This document shows, one piece after another, positions 9,078 to 17,912 of a stretch of 34,686 nucleotides of DNA. Source of the stretch: Clostridium sp. (lineage in GTDB: Bacteria; Bacillota; Clostridia; Acetivibrionales; Acetivibrionaceae); NCBI GenBank assembly GCA_012523755.1, contig JAAYTO010000170.1:1-34686 (forward strand), written 5' to 3'. Position 1 is the first letter of the stretch. Every line of letters begins with the position of its first letter. A program made the translations under genes and the position numbers. Under the pieces are notes generated by a model. That model was not told the DNA's origin. It was given only the letters and a program-made list of their open reading frames with translations, and did not search any database.

Positions 9078-10196
9078 ATGCCTACTCTGAATCTCATTAT
9101 TGCGGATAAGGATCAGCCTTATCTAGACACGCTTGTTGACTTTCTTTATTCTAAGTATGGAAACAGGTTCTATGTTCAATCCTTTTCAAATGAAAACACC
9201 TTTAATGAGTATATTGAAAAAGCTGAGCGGATAGATATTCTTCTTATAAGCCCGGAGTTTTACTCAAAGGAGCTTGACCTTGAAAAGGTAGTTGCACCAA
9301 TAATTTTATCAGCCGGAATTATTTCGGAAGATATAAAAAACTATAAAATAATAAATAAGTATCAAACAGGTGATAAGCTGGTAAGCAGCATTTTAAATAT
9401 TTTTTCTGAGACAAGCAATTATGAGTTTTGTACAGAGGATAGCGATAAACGCACCAAGGTGATTACCTTTTATTCGCCGTGCGGAGGAGCCGGTAAATCT
9501 ACCTTAGCTGTTGGTACAAGCGTGCAATGTGCACAAAACAATATGAGCACCTTCTATCTTAATTTCGAAAAATTTCCCAGCACGGGTCTTTATTTTGATT
9601 CTAACAACAGCAGTCAGAATTTTTCCAATATTTTGTATTATCTGAAGGAGAATAATAAAAACCTGTCTCTTAAAATTGAAGGCAGCAGGTCTATTGACCG
9701 TTCAACGGGGGTTCATTATTTTTCACCTCCCGAAAATGTTTTTGATATAGATGAATTAACGTCGGATGAAGTAAAAAAGCTTGTTGGTCAGTTGATAAAA
9801 ATGGCATGCTATGATGTGGTTATTATGGATATCAGTTCCGAGTTGAATGATGTAAACATTTCAGTATTAGAATGCAGTGATTTAGTATATTTTGTTCTGC
9901 CTTATGATACGGTTTCGAAACATAAACTGGAAATGCTCATGAAAGGATTTGAAATACTGAGCAAAAGAGAAGGTATACATTTTTTGGAAAGGGCACAGCT
10001 TATACTGAATAAATGCATAAATTCAGGTCTTTCTGATTTAGTTAATCTTGTTTTGAATGGCAAGCCTGCCTTTTTGCATATTCCATATATAAAAGGTCTA
10101 GATGCGAGTTTTGGTACCGAATATCTTGCGGATTTGGATAATCCGTTGGGCAACTCTATAAATCAAATAGTTCAAAGGCTTATAAAGGAGCAGTAA
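9078..10196 (+). CDS. CpaE/TadZ-like MinD-family ATPase
   Basis: This is the probable polar-localising or assembly ATPase of the Tad machinery. Residues 1-110 look like a degenerate response-regulator receiver fold (LNLIIADKDQPYLDTLVDFL, then DILLISPE), as in CpaE/TadZ. From about residue 125 a ParA/MinD P-loop domain begins, with FYSPCGGAGKSTLAVGTSVQ as a deviant Walker A in which the usual signature Lys before GG is Cys. VVIMDISSELNDVNI is the Walker B region. The receiver lacks an obvious phospho-acceptor context, so I expect no phosphorelay. Length is 372 aa; ATG has AGGAGGG 7 nt upstream. First gene of the Tad run; cpaF starts 18 nt after the stop. Confidence 0.8.
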   Translation: MPTLNLIIADKDQPYLDTLVDFLYSKYGNRFYVQSFSNENTFNEYIEKAERIDILLISPEFYSKELDLEKVVAPIILSAGIISEDIKNYKIINKYQTGDKLVSSILNIFSETSNYEFCTEDSDKRTKVITFYSPCGGAGKSTLAVGTSVQCAQNNMSTFYLNFEKFPSTGLYFDSNNSSQNFSNILYYLKENNKNLSLKIEGSRSIDRSTGVHYFSPPENVFDIDELTSDEVKKLVGQLIKMACYDVVIMDISSELNDVNISVLECSDLVYFVLPYDTVSKHKLEMLMKGFEILSKREGIHFLERAQLILNKCINSGLSDLVNLVLNGKPAFLHIPYIKGLDASFGTEYLADLDNPLGNSINQIVQRLIKEQ

Positions 10197-10213
10197 TTGA
10201 GTAAGGTGGTTTT

Positions 10214-11452
10214 ATGCAGTTGGAAGAAAGAGCGAATCTCATAAATGAGATAAAAAAGCAAATAAAAGAGACTATTGACTTGAGAAAAGATTTTTCAGAT
10301 GAAGAGATAAGAGAACTGATAACCAATATAGTGTTTGAAAAGACTGGGAAATATTATTTAAGTGTCAGTGAAAAAAAGGAAATAATTGATGATATTTTTA
10401 ACTCTATGCGAAGACTGGATATACTCCAGCCTATCATTGATGACAAAAGTGTGACTGAAATTATGATAAACGGTCCCGACACAATATTCATTGAGAAGAA
10501 TGGCAAGATCAACAGGATGAATGTAAAATTTGAAGATCGTCGTAAGCTTGAGGATGTAATCCAAACCATGGTGTCAAAAGTAAACCGGACAGTGAATGAG
10601 GCTTCTCCAATTGTAGATGCCAGGCTTGAGGATGGTTCAAGAGTGAATGTGGTTTTGCCGCCCATAGCTTTAAACGGCCCAATTGTCACTATCAGAAAGT
10701 TTCCGGAAAGACCCATAACGATAGATCAGCTTATCGAATTTGGTTCAGTTACTGAAGAAGTTGCGGATGTACTCGATAGAATGGTAAGGGCTAAATACAA
10801 TATTTTTATAAGCGGAGGTACTGGTTCCGGAAAGACCACATTTTTAAACGCCCTTTCCAATTTTATTCCTAAAGATGAGAGGATTGTGACAATAGAAGAT
10901 TCTGCTGAACTTCAAATTATCGGGCTGGACAACATTGCTAAAATGGAGACGAGAAACGCCAATACTGAGGGAAAAGGAGAAATAACAATCCGGGATTTAA
11001 TTAAGACATCCCTTAGGATGCGGCCAGAAAGGATAATAGTCGGAGAGGTGCGTGGATCGGAAGCATTGGATATGCTTCAAGCAATGAACACCGGACATGA
11101 TGGTTCTCTTTCAACGGGGCATGCGAATTCTCCAAAGGATATGCTTTCAAGACTGGAGACAATGGTATTGAGCGGTTCTGCGATGCCTTTAGAAGCCATA
11201 CGGCAGCAGATAGCCTCAGCGATAGACATAATTATTCATCTTGCAAGACTGAGGGATAAAACAAGGAGGACTATGGAAATCACCGAGATAGCAGGATATG
11301 AAAAGGGAGAAATAATTTTAAATCCCCTTTACGAGTTCGAAGAAGAGGGAGAGACACCACAAAAGGTTATCATTGGTTCTTTGAAGAGAACAAAAAACAA
11401 GATGGTTAACACATGGAAATTTAAAATGGCGGGCATACCGGATGAGTTTTAA
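10214..11452 (+). CDS. CpaF/TadA-family secretion ATPase
   Basis: This is the motor ATPase of a Tad (Flp) pilus or type II/IV-like secretion machine, acting at the inner face of the membrane. It has an N-terminal helical part and the CpaF core from about residue 75 (SVTEIMINGPDTIFIEKNGK). The Walker A is SGGTGSGKTT near residues 199-208 and the Asp box EDSAELQ. Walker B lies in RPERIIVGEVRGSEA, and the His box is STGHANSP. At 412 aa it is full length, with no missing motif. The ribosome site AAGGTGG precedes ATG 10214. Neighbours CpaE-like, TadB and TadC confirm the assignment. Confidence 0.93.
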   Translation: MQLEERANLINEIKKQIKETIDLRKDFSDEEIRELITNIVFEKTGKYYLSVSEKKEIIDDIFNSMRRLDILQPIIDDKSVTEIMINGPDTIFIEKNGKINRMNVKFEDRRKLEDVIQTMVSKVNRTVNEASPIVDARLEDGSRVNVVLPPIALNGPIVTIRKFPERPITIDQLIEFGSVTEEVADVLDRMVRAKYNIFISGGTGSGKTTFLNALSNFIPKDERIVTIEDSAELQIIGLDNIAKMETRNANTEGKGEITIRDLIKTSLRMRPERIIVGEVRGSEALDMLQAMNTGHDGSLSTGHANSPKDMLSRLETMVLSGSAMPLEAIRQQIASAIDIIIHLARLRDKTRRTMEITEIAGYEKGEIILNPLYEFEEEGETPQKVIIGSLKRTKNKMVNTWKFKMAGIPDEF

Positions 11453-11500
11453 GGCTTTCAGGCCAGTGGGAGATAAACCATTAGGAAAGAGGAAGATAGA

Positions 11501-12292
11501 ATGGATTGGATTTTTAAAAATTCAAAGTCTTTTGAGAAGGCGGATGTTTTAATCGATTACGATGTATATGTAATGAAACCGGTTGAAAAGATTTTATACG
11601 TTACTGCAGCTGCTGTGGTGATTTTTATCATTGCCTTTGTTTTTTACCACAGTATAATATTGTCGCTGCTTTTGACCCCCTTGTCTTTATTTTATCCAAA
11701 AATAAGGACGAAGGAGATAATAAGAAAGAGAAAGAATGAATTGAATCTTCAGTTTAAAGACCTTTTATACTCCCTTTCCTCTTCACTGACTGCCGGAAAG
11801 TCCATTGAATCTTCGTTTAAGGAGGCTATAAAGGATTTATCCATTTTGTATCCTTCTCCCGAAACCTATATAATTCAGGAAGTTGAGTACATAGTAAGGC
11901 GAATCGAAATGAATGAGACTATTGAGAGTGCCTTAGAGGATCTTTCAAGAAGGTCTCATCTTGAGGATATAGAAAACTTTTTTGACGTCTTTAAAACATG
12001 CAAAAGGACAGGGGGAAACATGGTGAGTGTTATGCGAAATACTTCCAATATCATTAATGACAAGATTGAGATAAAAGAAGAAATAAACACAATGCTGTCG
12101 TCAAAAAAGTTTGAACAGAGGGTTTTATCCATAATGCCTGTTTTGATAATAGTTATACTTTCGGTTACCACTGAAGACTATATGGCTCCAGTATTTAATA
12201 CACCGATTGGCAGAATTGTTATGACAATTGCAATGGTTGTAATTGCTGCAGGTTATTTTATTTCAGCGAAAATTATGGATATTAATGTGTAG
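11501..12292 (+). CDS. TadB-like inner-membrane platform protein
   Basis: This is one of two type II secretion F-domain (GspF/PilC-like) proteins that form the membrane platform of Tad machines. In 263 aa I see two adjacent hydrophobic helices at about residues 32-66 (ILYVTAAAVVIFIIAFVFYH and on). A cytoplasmic F domain follows (FKDLLYSLSSSLTAGKSIE, then FFDVFKTCKRTGGNM), and two C-terminal helices (MPVLIIVILSV and IVMTIAMVVIAAGYFISA). It lies between cpaF and tadC, which fits. ATG has AGAGGAAG upstream. Confidence 0.85.
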   Translation: MDWIFKNSKSFEKADVLIDYDVYVMKPVEKILYVTAAAVVIFIIAFVFYHSIILSLLLTPLSLFYPKIRTKEIIRKRKNELNLQFKDLLYSLSSSLTAGKSIESSFKEAIKDLSILYPSPETYIIQEVEYIVRRIEMNETIESALEDLSRRSHLEDIENFFDVFKTCKRTGGNMVSVMRNTSNIINDKIEIKEEINTMLSSKKFEQRVLSIMPVLIIVILSVTTEDYMAPVFNTPIGRIVMTIAMVVIAAGYFISAKIMDINV

Positions 12293-12309
12293 CTTTTGTG
12301 GAGGGTGTA

Positions 12310-13176
12310 ATGATTATAGTATTTTTGGTGTATTTTGTAATTTTCATTGTATTGTTTTTACTATCAAGAAACAAATATAAAGATTATATTGAGCCTTTAG
12401 ACAAGAAGGAATACAAACTAAAAAGCTTTTTGCCGATGGGTTTTTTTATCCTTGATAAAATTAAGTACAAGTATGCTTCCAAATATGACAGGATGCTGCA
12501 GTCTAAAATAACAGAGTTAAAAGAAGCAAAGTATTCGCTTTATTATCTGCAGGTTCATATGGCCAATAAGGTTACCCTTATGTTGGTGGTATTGCTGCTT
12601 ATTACCTTTGCGGGTATTTCCATGGATGAATTTGATATAAGCTATGTAGTGTTCGGAGTTTTAGCACTTGGGGCGGTTGTTTATTTTACTGATAATGAGC
12701 TTACTGAGAAAGTTAAAAAAAGAAGGCTTAGTATTCAAATTGATTTTCCTGATTTTCTAAACAAACTCATCCTGCTGGTTAATGCTGGAATGGCAATGCC
12801 TAGGGCATGGGAAAAGATTGTAACTGAGAGCAAAAAGGATACTGTTTTATATAACGAGCTCAGAACGGTACTTGCGGACATCCGAGGCGGCAAATCTCAA
12901 ATAAGTGCTTTTGAGGATTTTGCTAAGAGATGTAGGATACCTGAAATAACCAAGTTTGTATCTGTTGCATTGCAGAACCTCAGCAGGGGAAATGCTGAAA
13001 TGATACCAATACTAAGGCTTCAGGCAACGGAATGCTGGGAGATGAGAAAGCATGCGGCAAAGAGACTGGGGGAGGAGGCATCAACTAAAATGCTGTTTCC
13101 AATGGTACTTATGTTTGTCGCAATAATTCTGATTGTTGCAACTCCTGCAGTTTTAGCTTTGATGAGTAGCATGTAA
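12310..13176 (+). CDS. TadC-like inner-membrane platform protein
   Basis: This is the second F-domain platform protein, 288 aa. There is an N-terminal helix (MIIVFLVYFVIFIVLFLL) and a pair of central helices near residues 90-125. The conserved F-domain core reads DFPDFLNKLILLVNAGMAMP through FVSVALQNLSRGNAEMIP. A C-terminal helix ends in LIVATPAVLALMSSM. I start at ATG 12310, which has GGAGGG 6 nt upstream; the in-frame GTG at 12298 lies before that site. The gap from tadB is only 17 nt, implying cotranscription. Confidence 0.85.
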   Translation: MIIVFLVYFVIFIVLFLLSRNKYKDYIEPLDKKEYKLKSFLPMGFFILDKIKYKYASKYDRMLQSKITELKEAKYSLYYLQVHMANKVTLMLVVLLLITFAGISMDEFDISYVVFGVLALGAVVYFTDNELTEKVKKRRLSIQIDFPDFLNKLILLVNAGMAMPRAWEKIVTESKKDTVLYNELRTVLADIRGGKSQISAFEDFAKRCRIPEITKFVSVALQNLSRGNAEMIPILRLQATECWEMRKHAAKRLGEEASTKMLFPMVLMFVAIILIVATPAVLALMSSM

Positions 13177-13198
13177 TTTTTGAAGGGAGGTGAGGTAT

Positions 13199-13387
13199 TT
13201 GCTTAGTTTGATGAAAAATTTTATTAAAGAGGAAGATGGTATGGGAACAGTTGAGATAGTAATAATAGTTGCAGTTTTAGTTGCAATTGCTCTTATTTTC
13301 AGGAAAGCAATATACAACTTTGTAAAGGAAATAGTAGGTAAAATATTCAATGATGGTGTAAAGGATGAGGTTACAGAAGGACTATAG
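13199..13387 (+). CDS. Flp1-like type IVb pilin
   Basis: This is a small (about 62 aa) class IVb prepilin, the likely major fibre subunit. The leader is short and charged, ending in KEEDG. Cleavage after that Gly would leave a mature start MGTVE with Glu at +5, the prepilin-peptidase hallmark, followed by the hydrophobic helix IVIIVAVLVAIALIF. The start is uncertain. The frame is open from GTG 13190, but that overlaps the ribosome site (GGGAGGTGA, 13185-13193). TTG 13199 has ideal spacing, and ATG 13211 is also possible. A strong terminator follows directly, so this gene may be expressed more than the genes behind it. No prepilin peptidase gene lies in the window. Confidence 0.8.
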   Translation: MLSLMKNFIKEEDGMGTVEIVIIVAVLVAIALIFRKAIYNFVKEIVGKIFNDGVKDEVTEGL

Positions 13388-13409
13388 GGGAAAGCATAAC
13401 AGAATTTGT

Positions 13410-13449
13410 TATTAGGGCATATGAAAATGTGCCCTAATAGATCTTTTTT
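13410..13449 (+). terminator. Rho-independent terminator after the Flp pilin gene
   Basis: TATTAGGGCA (13410-13419) pairs with TGCCCTAATA (13430-13439), followed by GATCTTTTTT. The stem is strong. It splits the Tad locus into a front part ending with the pilin and a back part. Confidence 0.85.
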
Positions 13450-13495
13450 AAAAAACCATTTTATACAAAGGACAACAATTACATTAGTAAAAGAA

Positions 13496-13550
13496 TTTCA
13501 AAAAGCGAAATGACCAAAAGGCAGAGGAGTTTTGTACTTCAGGATTTTAC
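13496..13550 (+). repeat. Post-terminator structured repeat, copy R1
   Basis: This copy begins TTTC-AAAAAGC-GAAA, then TGACCAAAAGG, a small GAGG/CTTC stem and ATTTTAC. It matches R2 (23185) and R3 (26510) best over the first hairpin and TGACCAAAAR. It is the most diverged of the three clear copies. It lies 47 nt after a terminator and 28 nt before the next start codon, on the sense strand of the following gene. Confidence 0.5.
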
Positions 13551-13577
13551 TGTTTTACAAACTAGGTTCTGAGGATA

Positions 13578-14315
13578 ATGATGATTTTAATTTCAGAGGT
13601 AAATATTTATATGATGCAGTTTAAAGTGGGAATTATAAAGGAGAATAAGGGAAGTTTTACGGTGGAGGCCTGTATAATTGTTCCGGTTGTGATAATGAGC
13701 ATTCTTGCATTAATTATGATTGGAGAATTTTTATATCAACAGTCCTGTATTCAAAGTATTGCCAACAGGGCAGCACAGCGGGGAGCTGAAATATGGAACT
13801 GTCCTGCTAAGGATATGGTTTATGCGCAGATTACAAAAGATAGAATGAAAGATGTGAGTCTTTATTGGAGGATAGGGGAGTCGGACTCAGAAAGACAAGT
13901 AAAAAAATCTAAAATAGAAGAATACACAAAGTATATGGTATTTCACGATTCTGTTTTAGGTGAGCCTGTTAATGTGGAAGTAACCGCCAATATGGTGGAG
14001 GACTATATATTTTATAAAAAAATAAGGGTTACGGTTACAGCAGAGTATAATAACCCTTTTGCGTCTTTTTTAAAAGCCTTTGGACTTAATAACACAATTA
14101 CAATAAAAGCTCATTCGGATGCTGTAATTAACGAGCCGGTTGAATTTATCAGATCCATCGATTTTGCCGCTGATGTTGTGGAAGAAATAGACAACAAGTT
14201 CTTAAATAATAAGGGAAGCGAAGCGATAGCCAATATCAAAGAAGGATTTAAAAATATTTTTTCCAAGGTCACAGACTTCATTGACGGTAAGACTGGGAAC
14301 AATGAAGGGGGCTGA
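13578..14315 (+). CDS. TadE-like pseudopilin-family protein
   Basis: This 245-aa protein has the TadE/TadG N-terminal signature: KENKGSFTVEACIIVPVVIM. That is a prepilin-like segment (Gly-Ser then TVEA with Glu at about +5) running into a single transmembrane helix (to about residue 52). The rest is predicted extracytoplasmic, with no enzyme motif. The first ATG (13578) has TGAGGA a few bases upstream; ATGs at 13611/13614 are alternatives with a weaker AGAGG. It is the first gene after the Flp terminator and is separated from the DUF5702 gene by only 6 nt, so they are cotranscribed. Confidence 0.75.
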   Translation: MMILISEVNIYMMQFKVGIIKENKGSFTVEACIIVPVVIMSILALIMIGEFLYQQSCIQSIANRAAQRGAEIWNCPAKDMVYAQITKDRMKDVSLYWRIGESDSERQVKKSKIEEYTKYMVFHDSVLGEPVNVEVTANMVEDYIFYKKIRVTVTAEYNNPFASFLKAFGLNNTITIKAHSDAVINEPVEFIRSIDFAADVVEEIDNKFLNNKGSEAIANIKEGFKNIFSKVTDFIDGKTGNNEGG

Positions 14316-14321
14316 TGTATT

Positions 14322-17300
14322 ATGAGAATCATAAAAAAAACCGAGGGTGCCATATCGATTTTTCTTTGTATAATACTTTTGGCAATGATGGTGCTGGCAA
14401 GTGTTCTGGTGGAAGGGACACGTGTAAAATCAGCTACAACGCAAATAGAGAGTGCTTTAGACAGTTCGGCTAAATCTGCATTGGCTAACTATAACTATTT
14501 GTTAAAAGAGCTTTATGGACTCATGGCTTTAGCCGGGGACGACCCGGAACTTCTTAAAGATGAGATTGCATACTACCTTGAGAGAACTCTTATGATAGCT
14601 GACACCAAAGGAAACGACTCAGAAAGTGAATCTTTATGGAATGTAATAACCGATTCTAAAACAGGAAGTTTGGTTTTGGACTTTTTCGGTTTTAAAGATG
14701 AGGGTTTGCCCCCATTGGATTTGTATGACTATGGGATTGAGGAATTAAAGGTTCAGCCCCTGTATAATTTGTCGGAGCCTGAGGTTTTAAGGGCTCAGAT
14801 ACTGGAGTATATGAAATATAGGGCTCCGAAGCAGTTAGCACAAGGGCTTATGGATAAATTTCTTACTTTTAAGGATTTTAAGAAGCAGGCGGATGTATTG
14901 TCAAAGAAAATGGATGTCGATAAAAAACTCACCAGCATAAAGGAAAAACAGATTACGGCATCGGATAATATTGTGACGGTAAACAAGTTTTCTACCGACT
15001 TCAATATACCCAATCAACTGGAAATAGCAGCCGGATATATATTGGAGAGAATAAAAATTGAAAAGGAAATAGAGAACCAAAGGGTGAGGATAAAGGAGAC
15101 GGAAGATAAGATTAAACAATACAAAGATGAAATTGATGAATTGATGGAGGAAATCGAAAGAAAGAAAAAAGAAGCCGAAAAAAATGAAAAGGATACAGGC
15201 GATTCGGATACCGCAGATGTTTCCGATGTTTCAGAAGACCCAAAGACAGAGGATGCGGCTAAAGGGGATATTTCGGAAGAAGTCCGGAGAATTAATGAGC
15301 TTATAGCATTAATTAGGAATTTGGAAGGTTCCATACCCGGGTTAAAATCGGATATTGAAAATACGGAAATAGAATTAAAAACTAAAAAGACACAGATTAC
15401 AGAAATAAAAGCCACATTATTAAATTATTTGGATAAGACTGTTAATGCAGCCCAAAAGTCTAAAAGTGCCCTTGTTGGCATAAGAGATGAATCCAAACAG
15501 ACCGTTAAAATGATTGACGGAATCAGCGAAGAGCTTAAAGGAGAAAGCAACGAGTTTTCAAACACCGTAAGGGTTGACCTTGGCGGCAAAAAAGAAAAGA
15601 TATCGACAGAAGACTTAAATCCCAAAATTGCACAAGTGGAGCATAATATTAGTATTCTGAAGGGTGTAGAGAATTATATACATAATGCCAAACTGGATGA
15701 GCTTGGCTTAAGCGATTTTAACGGCCGGGTTCCGGATATTGATGAAATACGAGACAGGCTTTGTATTGGTTTGATAATGAGCCAAATAGGGGAGTACAAC
15801 GGTAAGGCAAATGGTATTCCCATTGATTACTATGAGGATAAAGGGATAATCTCTGACCGTCCGAAGGATGGCGAGAAGGACCCAAGGGATGCCATAAAGG
15901 ACTTTATTAAGAACGGTGGACCGAAAGATCAAAAGGAAATAAAAGAGAACGAAAAGAAAATGCCTGAAGATGTTCCTTCCAAAAAAGGATATGAGGGGAC
16001 TTCCCTTGATGAAATTGCCCGGGACAAGGAATACATTGACTCGGTTCTTAAGATTATAGCATCACAGGATTATTACACTACTCAGAGATTCTCGGGAGAT
16101 ATGGGAGAACTGACAGATATTAACCTTAATGATGCTTCATTTTCAGGTGCGGACACCCACTTTTCGAAAAATGGATTAAGTATTATTTCCCAATTTTCCG
16201 ATATGTTTGTTGATGGTCTTTATAATTTGAGGGATGAAATTTTTATAAACGAGTACATAATGGGCAATTTTGCCAATTGCACAACAGATTTAGAAAAGGA
16301 TTTGGATTTACGTGGACGGCCAATGAAAGACAGACCTGTGTTTTTTGATGCAAATAATGCAGATGTCGAGTATGTTTTGTGGGGAAGTGAGAATGAGTCC
16401 ACAAATATATTGGTCGTTAAGGCACAGATAACCCTTGTGAGGTTTGCTTTAAACACCATAGCAATATATACCGATCCAACGAAGTATAATGCAGCACTAC
16501 AGGTTGCAACGGTTGTTGCGGGATGGACCGGTATAGGTGTGCCTATTGTACATACATTGGTAATGATGGCCTGGGCTATGGCGGAATCGCTGTTTGATAT
16601 ATACTATCTCTTAAAAGGAGAAAGCATACCGATATTTAAGACAAGAAACACATGGATAACCGATCTGGACGGACTTACCAAAACCATTACCGATGAATTT
16701 ATCAATGAAACAAAAGAACACGCAAAATCAGCAATCAATAATGCAATTGACTATACCGAAAATGAGGTTGAGAGTTTCTTGGACAAGGCCGGTACAACCC
16801 TTTGGGATTATATTGATTCCAAAATAGATTTGTTGGTGGACAAGGCTTTTGTTAATATAGAGAATCCTTTTAGAGAAGAAACGTATTCGGCGGATAATAT
16901 TTTTGAAGATGTGGAGGACACTTTAGTTGTAAAGGTTGATGGTGAATTGGGAGAGATAATGAATAACATTGGAAGTGAAGCTCATGACTTGTTGGTTGAG
17001 AAAATGAGGGAAGTTGAAGAAGATACATTGGGAAGTTTCTTGCCGGATAAAATCAAAGGTGCTGACTATACCGATGTTTTCAACCAATACAGGGGAAGGA
17101 ATTTTAAAGAAGCTATTGCCCAATTATCTTCCATAGTTTCGCAGGGAGAGGCTCTGCCGGGTTTAAATGTTGACGAGACCAGTAAGAAAATAAACAGCCT
17201 GATTTTTAATACCCTTCAGGATGCAAAGAATAAGGTCAAGTTCAGTATCAAGGAGAAAATAATGGGATATAAGTCCAAGCTTATGGAATCGTTTAAAGAA

Positions 17301-17687
17301 AGTCTTCAAAAGACGGCAGATAAGGGAAAAGAGGAGGTTGAAAAGCTTATAGATTCTTTGGGAAATACTGAGGATTCAAAAGCAATGAAGACCAACCTTA
17401 AAGCTTCTTTTCTCACAATGAAATATACCGATTATTTAAGGCTGTTTTTGCTTCTTGTTGACAGTGATAAGAAGGTTGAAAGGGTAGCGGATTTAATTCA
17501 GGTGAATATGAGGAAAGCATCTGGAAAGGATTCTTTTAAGATATCGGACTGCAGCACGTACATGCGGGTGGAGTCGGAGGTTTCCATAAAGTACTTGTTT
17601 TTATCGAAACCTTTCATCCCGGAGGCTTTAAGAACCGAGGACGGAAAACGAATTAAGTTTGATACTATCCTGTATAAGGGATACTAG
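14322..17687 (+). CDS. Large Tad-associated surface protein, DUF5702 type
   Basis: This 1121-aa protein has a TadG-like N-terminus: a basic start, then TEGAISIFLCIILLAMMVLA (membrane helix), then LVEGTRVKSATTQIESALDS, which I recognise as the start of DUF5702 proteins of clostridial Tad loci. Residues about 240-295 and 315-370 are charged heptad-like coiled coils (EKEIENQRVRIKETEDKIKQ and onward), split by an acidic Ser/Asp/Glu-rich linker. A second hydrophobic stretch lies near 720-755 (VVAGWTGIGVPIVHTLVMMA). The far C-terminus ends ILYKGY. The function is unknown; it could be a minor pilin-like tip or scaffold. ATG 14322 has GAAGGGGG upstream. The stop codon TAG (17685-17687) falls inside the terminal repeat of the element at 17683. 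Confidence 0.8.
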   Translation: MRIIKKTEGAISIFLCIILLAMMVLASVLVEGTRVKSATTQIESALDSSAKSALANYNYLLKELYGLMALAGDDPELLKDEIAYYLERTLMIADTKGNDSESESLWNVITDSKTGSLVLDFFGFKDEGLPPLDLYDYGIEELKVQPLYNLSEPEVLRAQILEYMKYRAPKQLAQGLMDKFLTFKDFKKQADVLSKKMDVDKKLTSIKEKQITASDNIVTVNKFSTDFNIPNQLEIAAGYILERIKIEKEIENQRVRIKETEDKIKQYKDEIDELMEEIERKKKEAEKNEKDTGDSDTADVSDVSEDPKTEDAAKGDISEEVRRINELIALIRNLEGSIPGLKSDIENTEIELKTKKTQITEIKATLLNYLDKTVNAAQKSKSALVGIRDESKQTVKMIDGISEELKGESNEFSNTVRVDLGGKKEKISTEDLNPKIAQVEHNISILKGVENYIHNAKLDELGLSDFNGRVPDIDEIRDRLCIGLIMSQIGEYNGKANGIPIDYYEDKGIISDRPKDGEKDPRDAIKDFIKNGGPKDQKEIKENEKKMPEDVPSKKGYEGTSLDEIARDKEYIDSVLKIIASQDYYTTQRFSGDMGELTDINLNDASFSGADTHFSKNGLSIISQFSDMFVDGLYNLRDEIFINEYIMGNFANCTTDLEKDLDLRGRPMKDRPVFFDANNADVEYVLWGSENESTNILVVKAQITLVRFALNTIAIYTDPTKYNAALQVATVVAGWTGIGVPIVHTLVMMAWAMAESLFDIYYLLKGESIPIFKTRNTWITDLDGLTKTITDEFINETKEHAKSAINNAIDYTENEVESFLDKAGTTLWDYIDSKIDLLVDKAFVNIENPFREETYSADNIFEDVEDTLVVKVDGELGEIMNNIGSEAHDLLVEKMREVEEDTLGSFLPDKIKGADYTDVFNQYRGRNFKEAIAQLSSIVSQGEALPGLNVDETSKKINSLIFNTLQDAKNKVKFSIKEKIMGYKSKLMESFKESLQKTADKGKEEVEKLIDSLGNTEDSKAMKTNLKASFLTMKYTDYLRLFLLLVDSDKKVERVADLIQVNMRKASGKDSFKISDCSTYMRVESEVSIKYLFLSKPFIPEALRTEDGKRIKFDTILYKGY

Positions 17688-17796
17688 TAGTGTATTCTCA
17701 AATTACTTACGCATAATAAAAATCCGAGAATCCCGATGGTTTAACGGGTTCGGAGGATTTTTATTTGAATGGAAATTTGAGAAATACTATACTGGT
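17683..17796. repeat. 114-bp terminal-inverted-repeat element, copy 1
   Basis: The left end ACTAGTAGTGTATTCTCAAA and the right end, read on the minus strand, ACCAGTATAGTATTTCTCAA are imperfect inverted repeats. The middle is a terminator-like hairpin. Copy 2 (27316-27428, 113 bp) has matching ends and an ATAAAAATCC/GGATTTT core. This fits a MITE-like non-autonomous element. There is no transposase, and no clear target duplication is visible. The left end contains the stop codon of the DUF5702 gene. Confidence 0.65.
17715..17765. terminator. Bidirectional terminator-like hairpin inside element copy 1
   Basis: AATAAAAATCC (17715-17725) pairs with GGATTTTTATT (17755-17765), and an inner CCCG pairs with CGGG. 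Flanking A and T runs would allow termination in both directions. It lies between the DUF5702 gene and the lipoprotein gene. Confidence 0.75.
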
Positions 17797-17808
17797 GAAT
17801 TTCTTCTC

Positions 17809-17912
17809 TTAAAACAGCGTTGTTGAAAGGATTTTTTAAAAGGATGAAGGAGAGCTTGCATATTGTGTTTTACATTAAAATGACTTTGTTGAAAGGAATT
17901 CTTAAAGGTGAG
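17809..17912 (+). repeat. Direct repeat spanning a translation-start region
   Basis: About 38 nt starting TTAAAA and containing TGTTGAAAGGA and AAAGG occurs at 17809-17846 and again, diverged, at 17875-17912, a period of 66 nt. The first copy carries ATG 17844. That ATG opens a 23-codon ORF (MKESLHIVFYIKMTLLKGIL, then KGE) ending at 17915, just before the TTG at 17917. The tiny ORF may be chance. Confidence 0.5.

Noticed and set aside
9450-9560. Partition (ParA) system reading of the CpaE-like ATPase
   Set aside because: No ParB or parS-like sites; the receiver-like N-terminus and cpaF next door identify it as CpaE/TadZ-like.
17715-17765. Possible tRNA because of a GGTTCGGA-like loop
   Set aside because: It folds as one long hairpin with no cloverleaf or acceptor arm.
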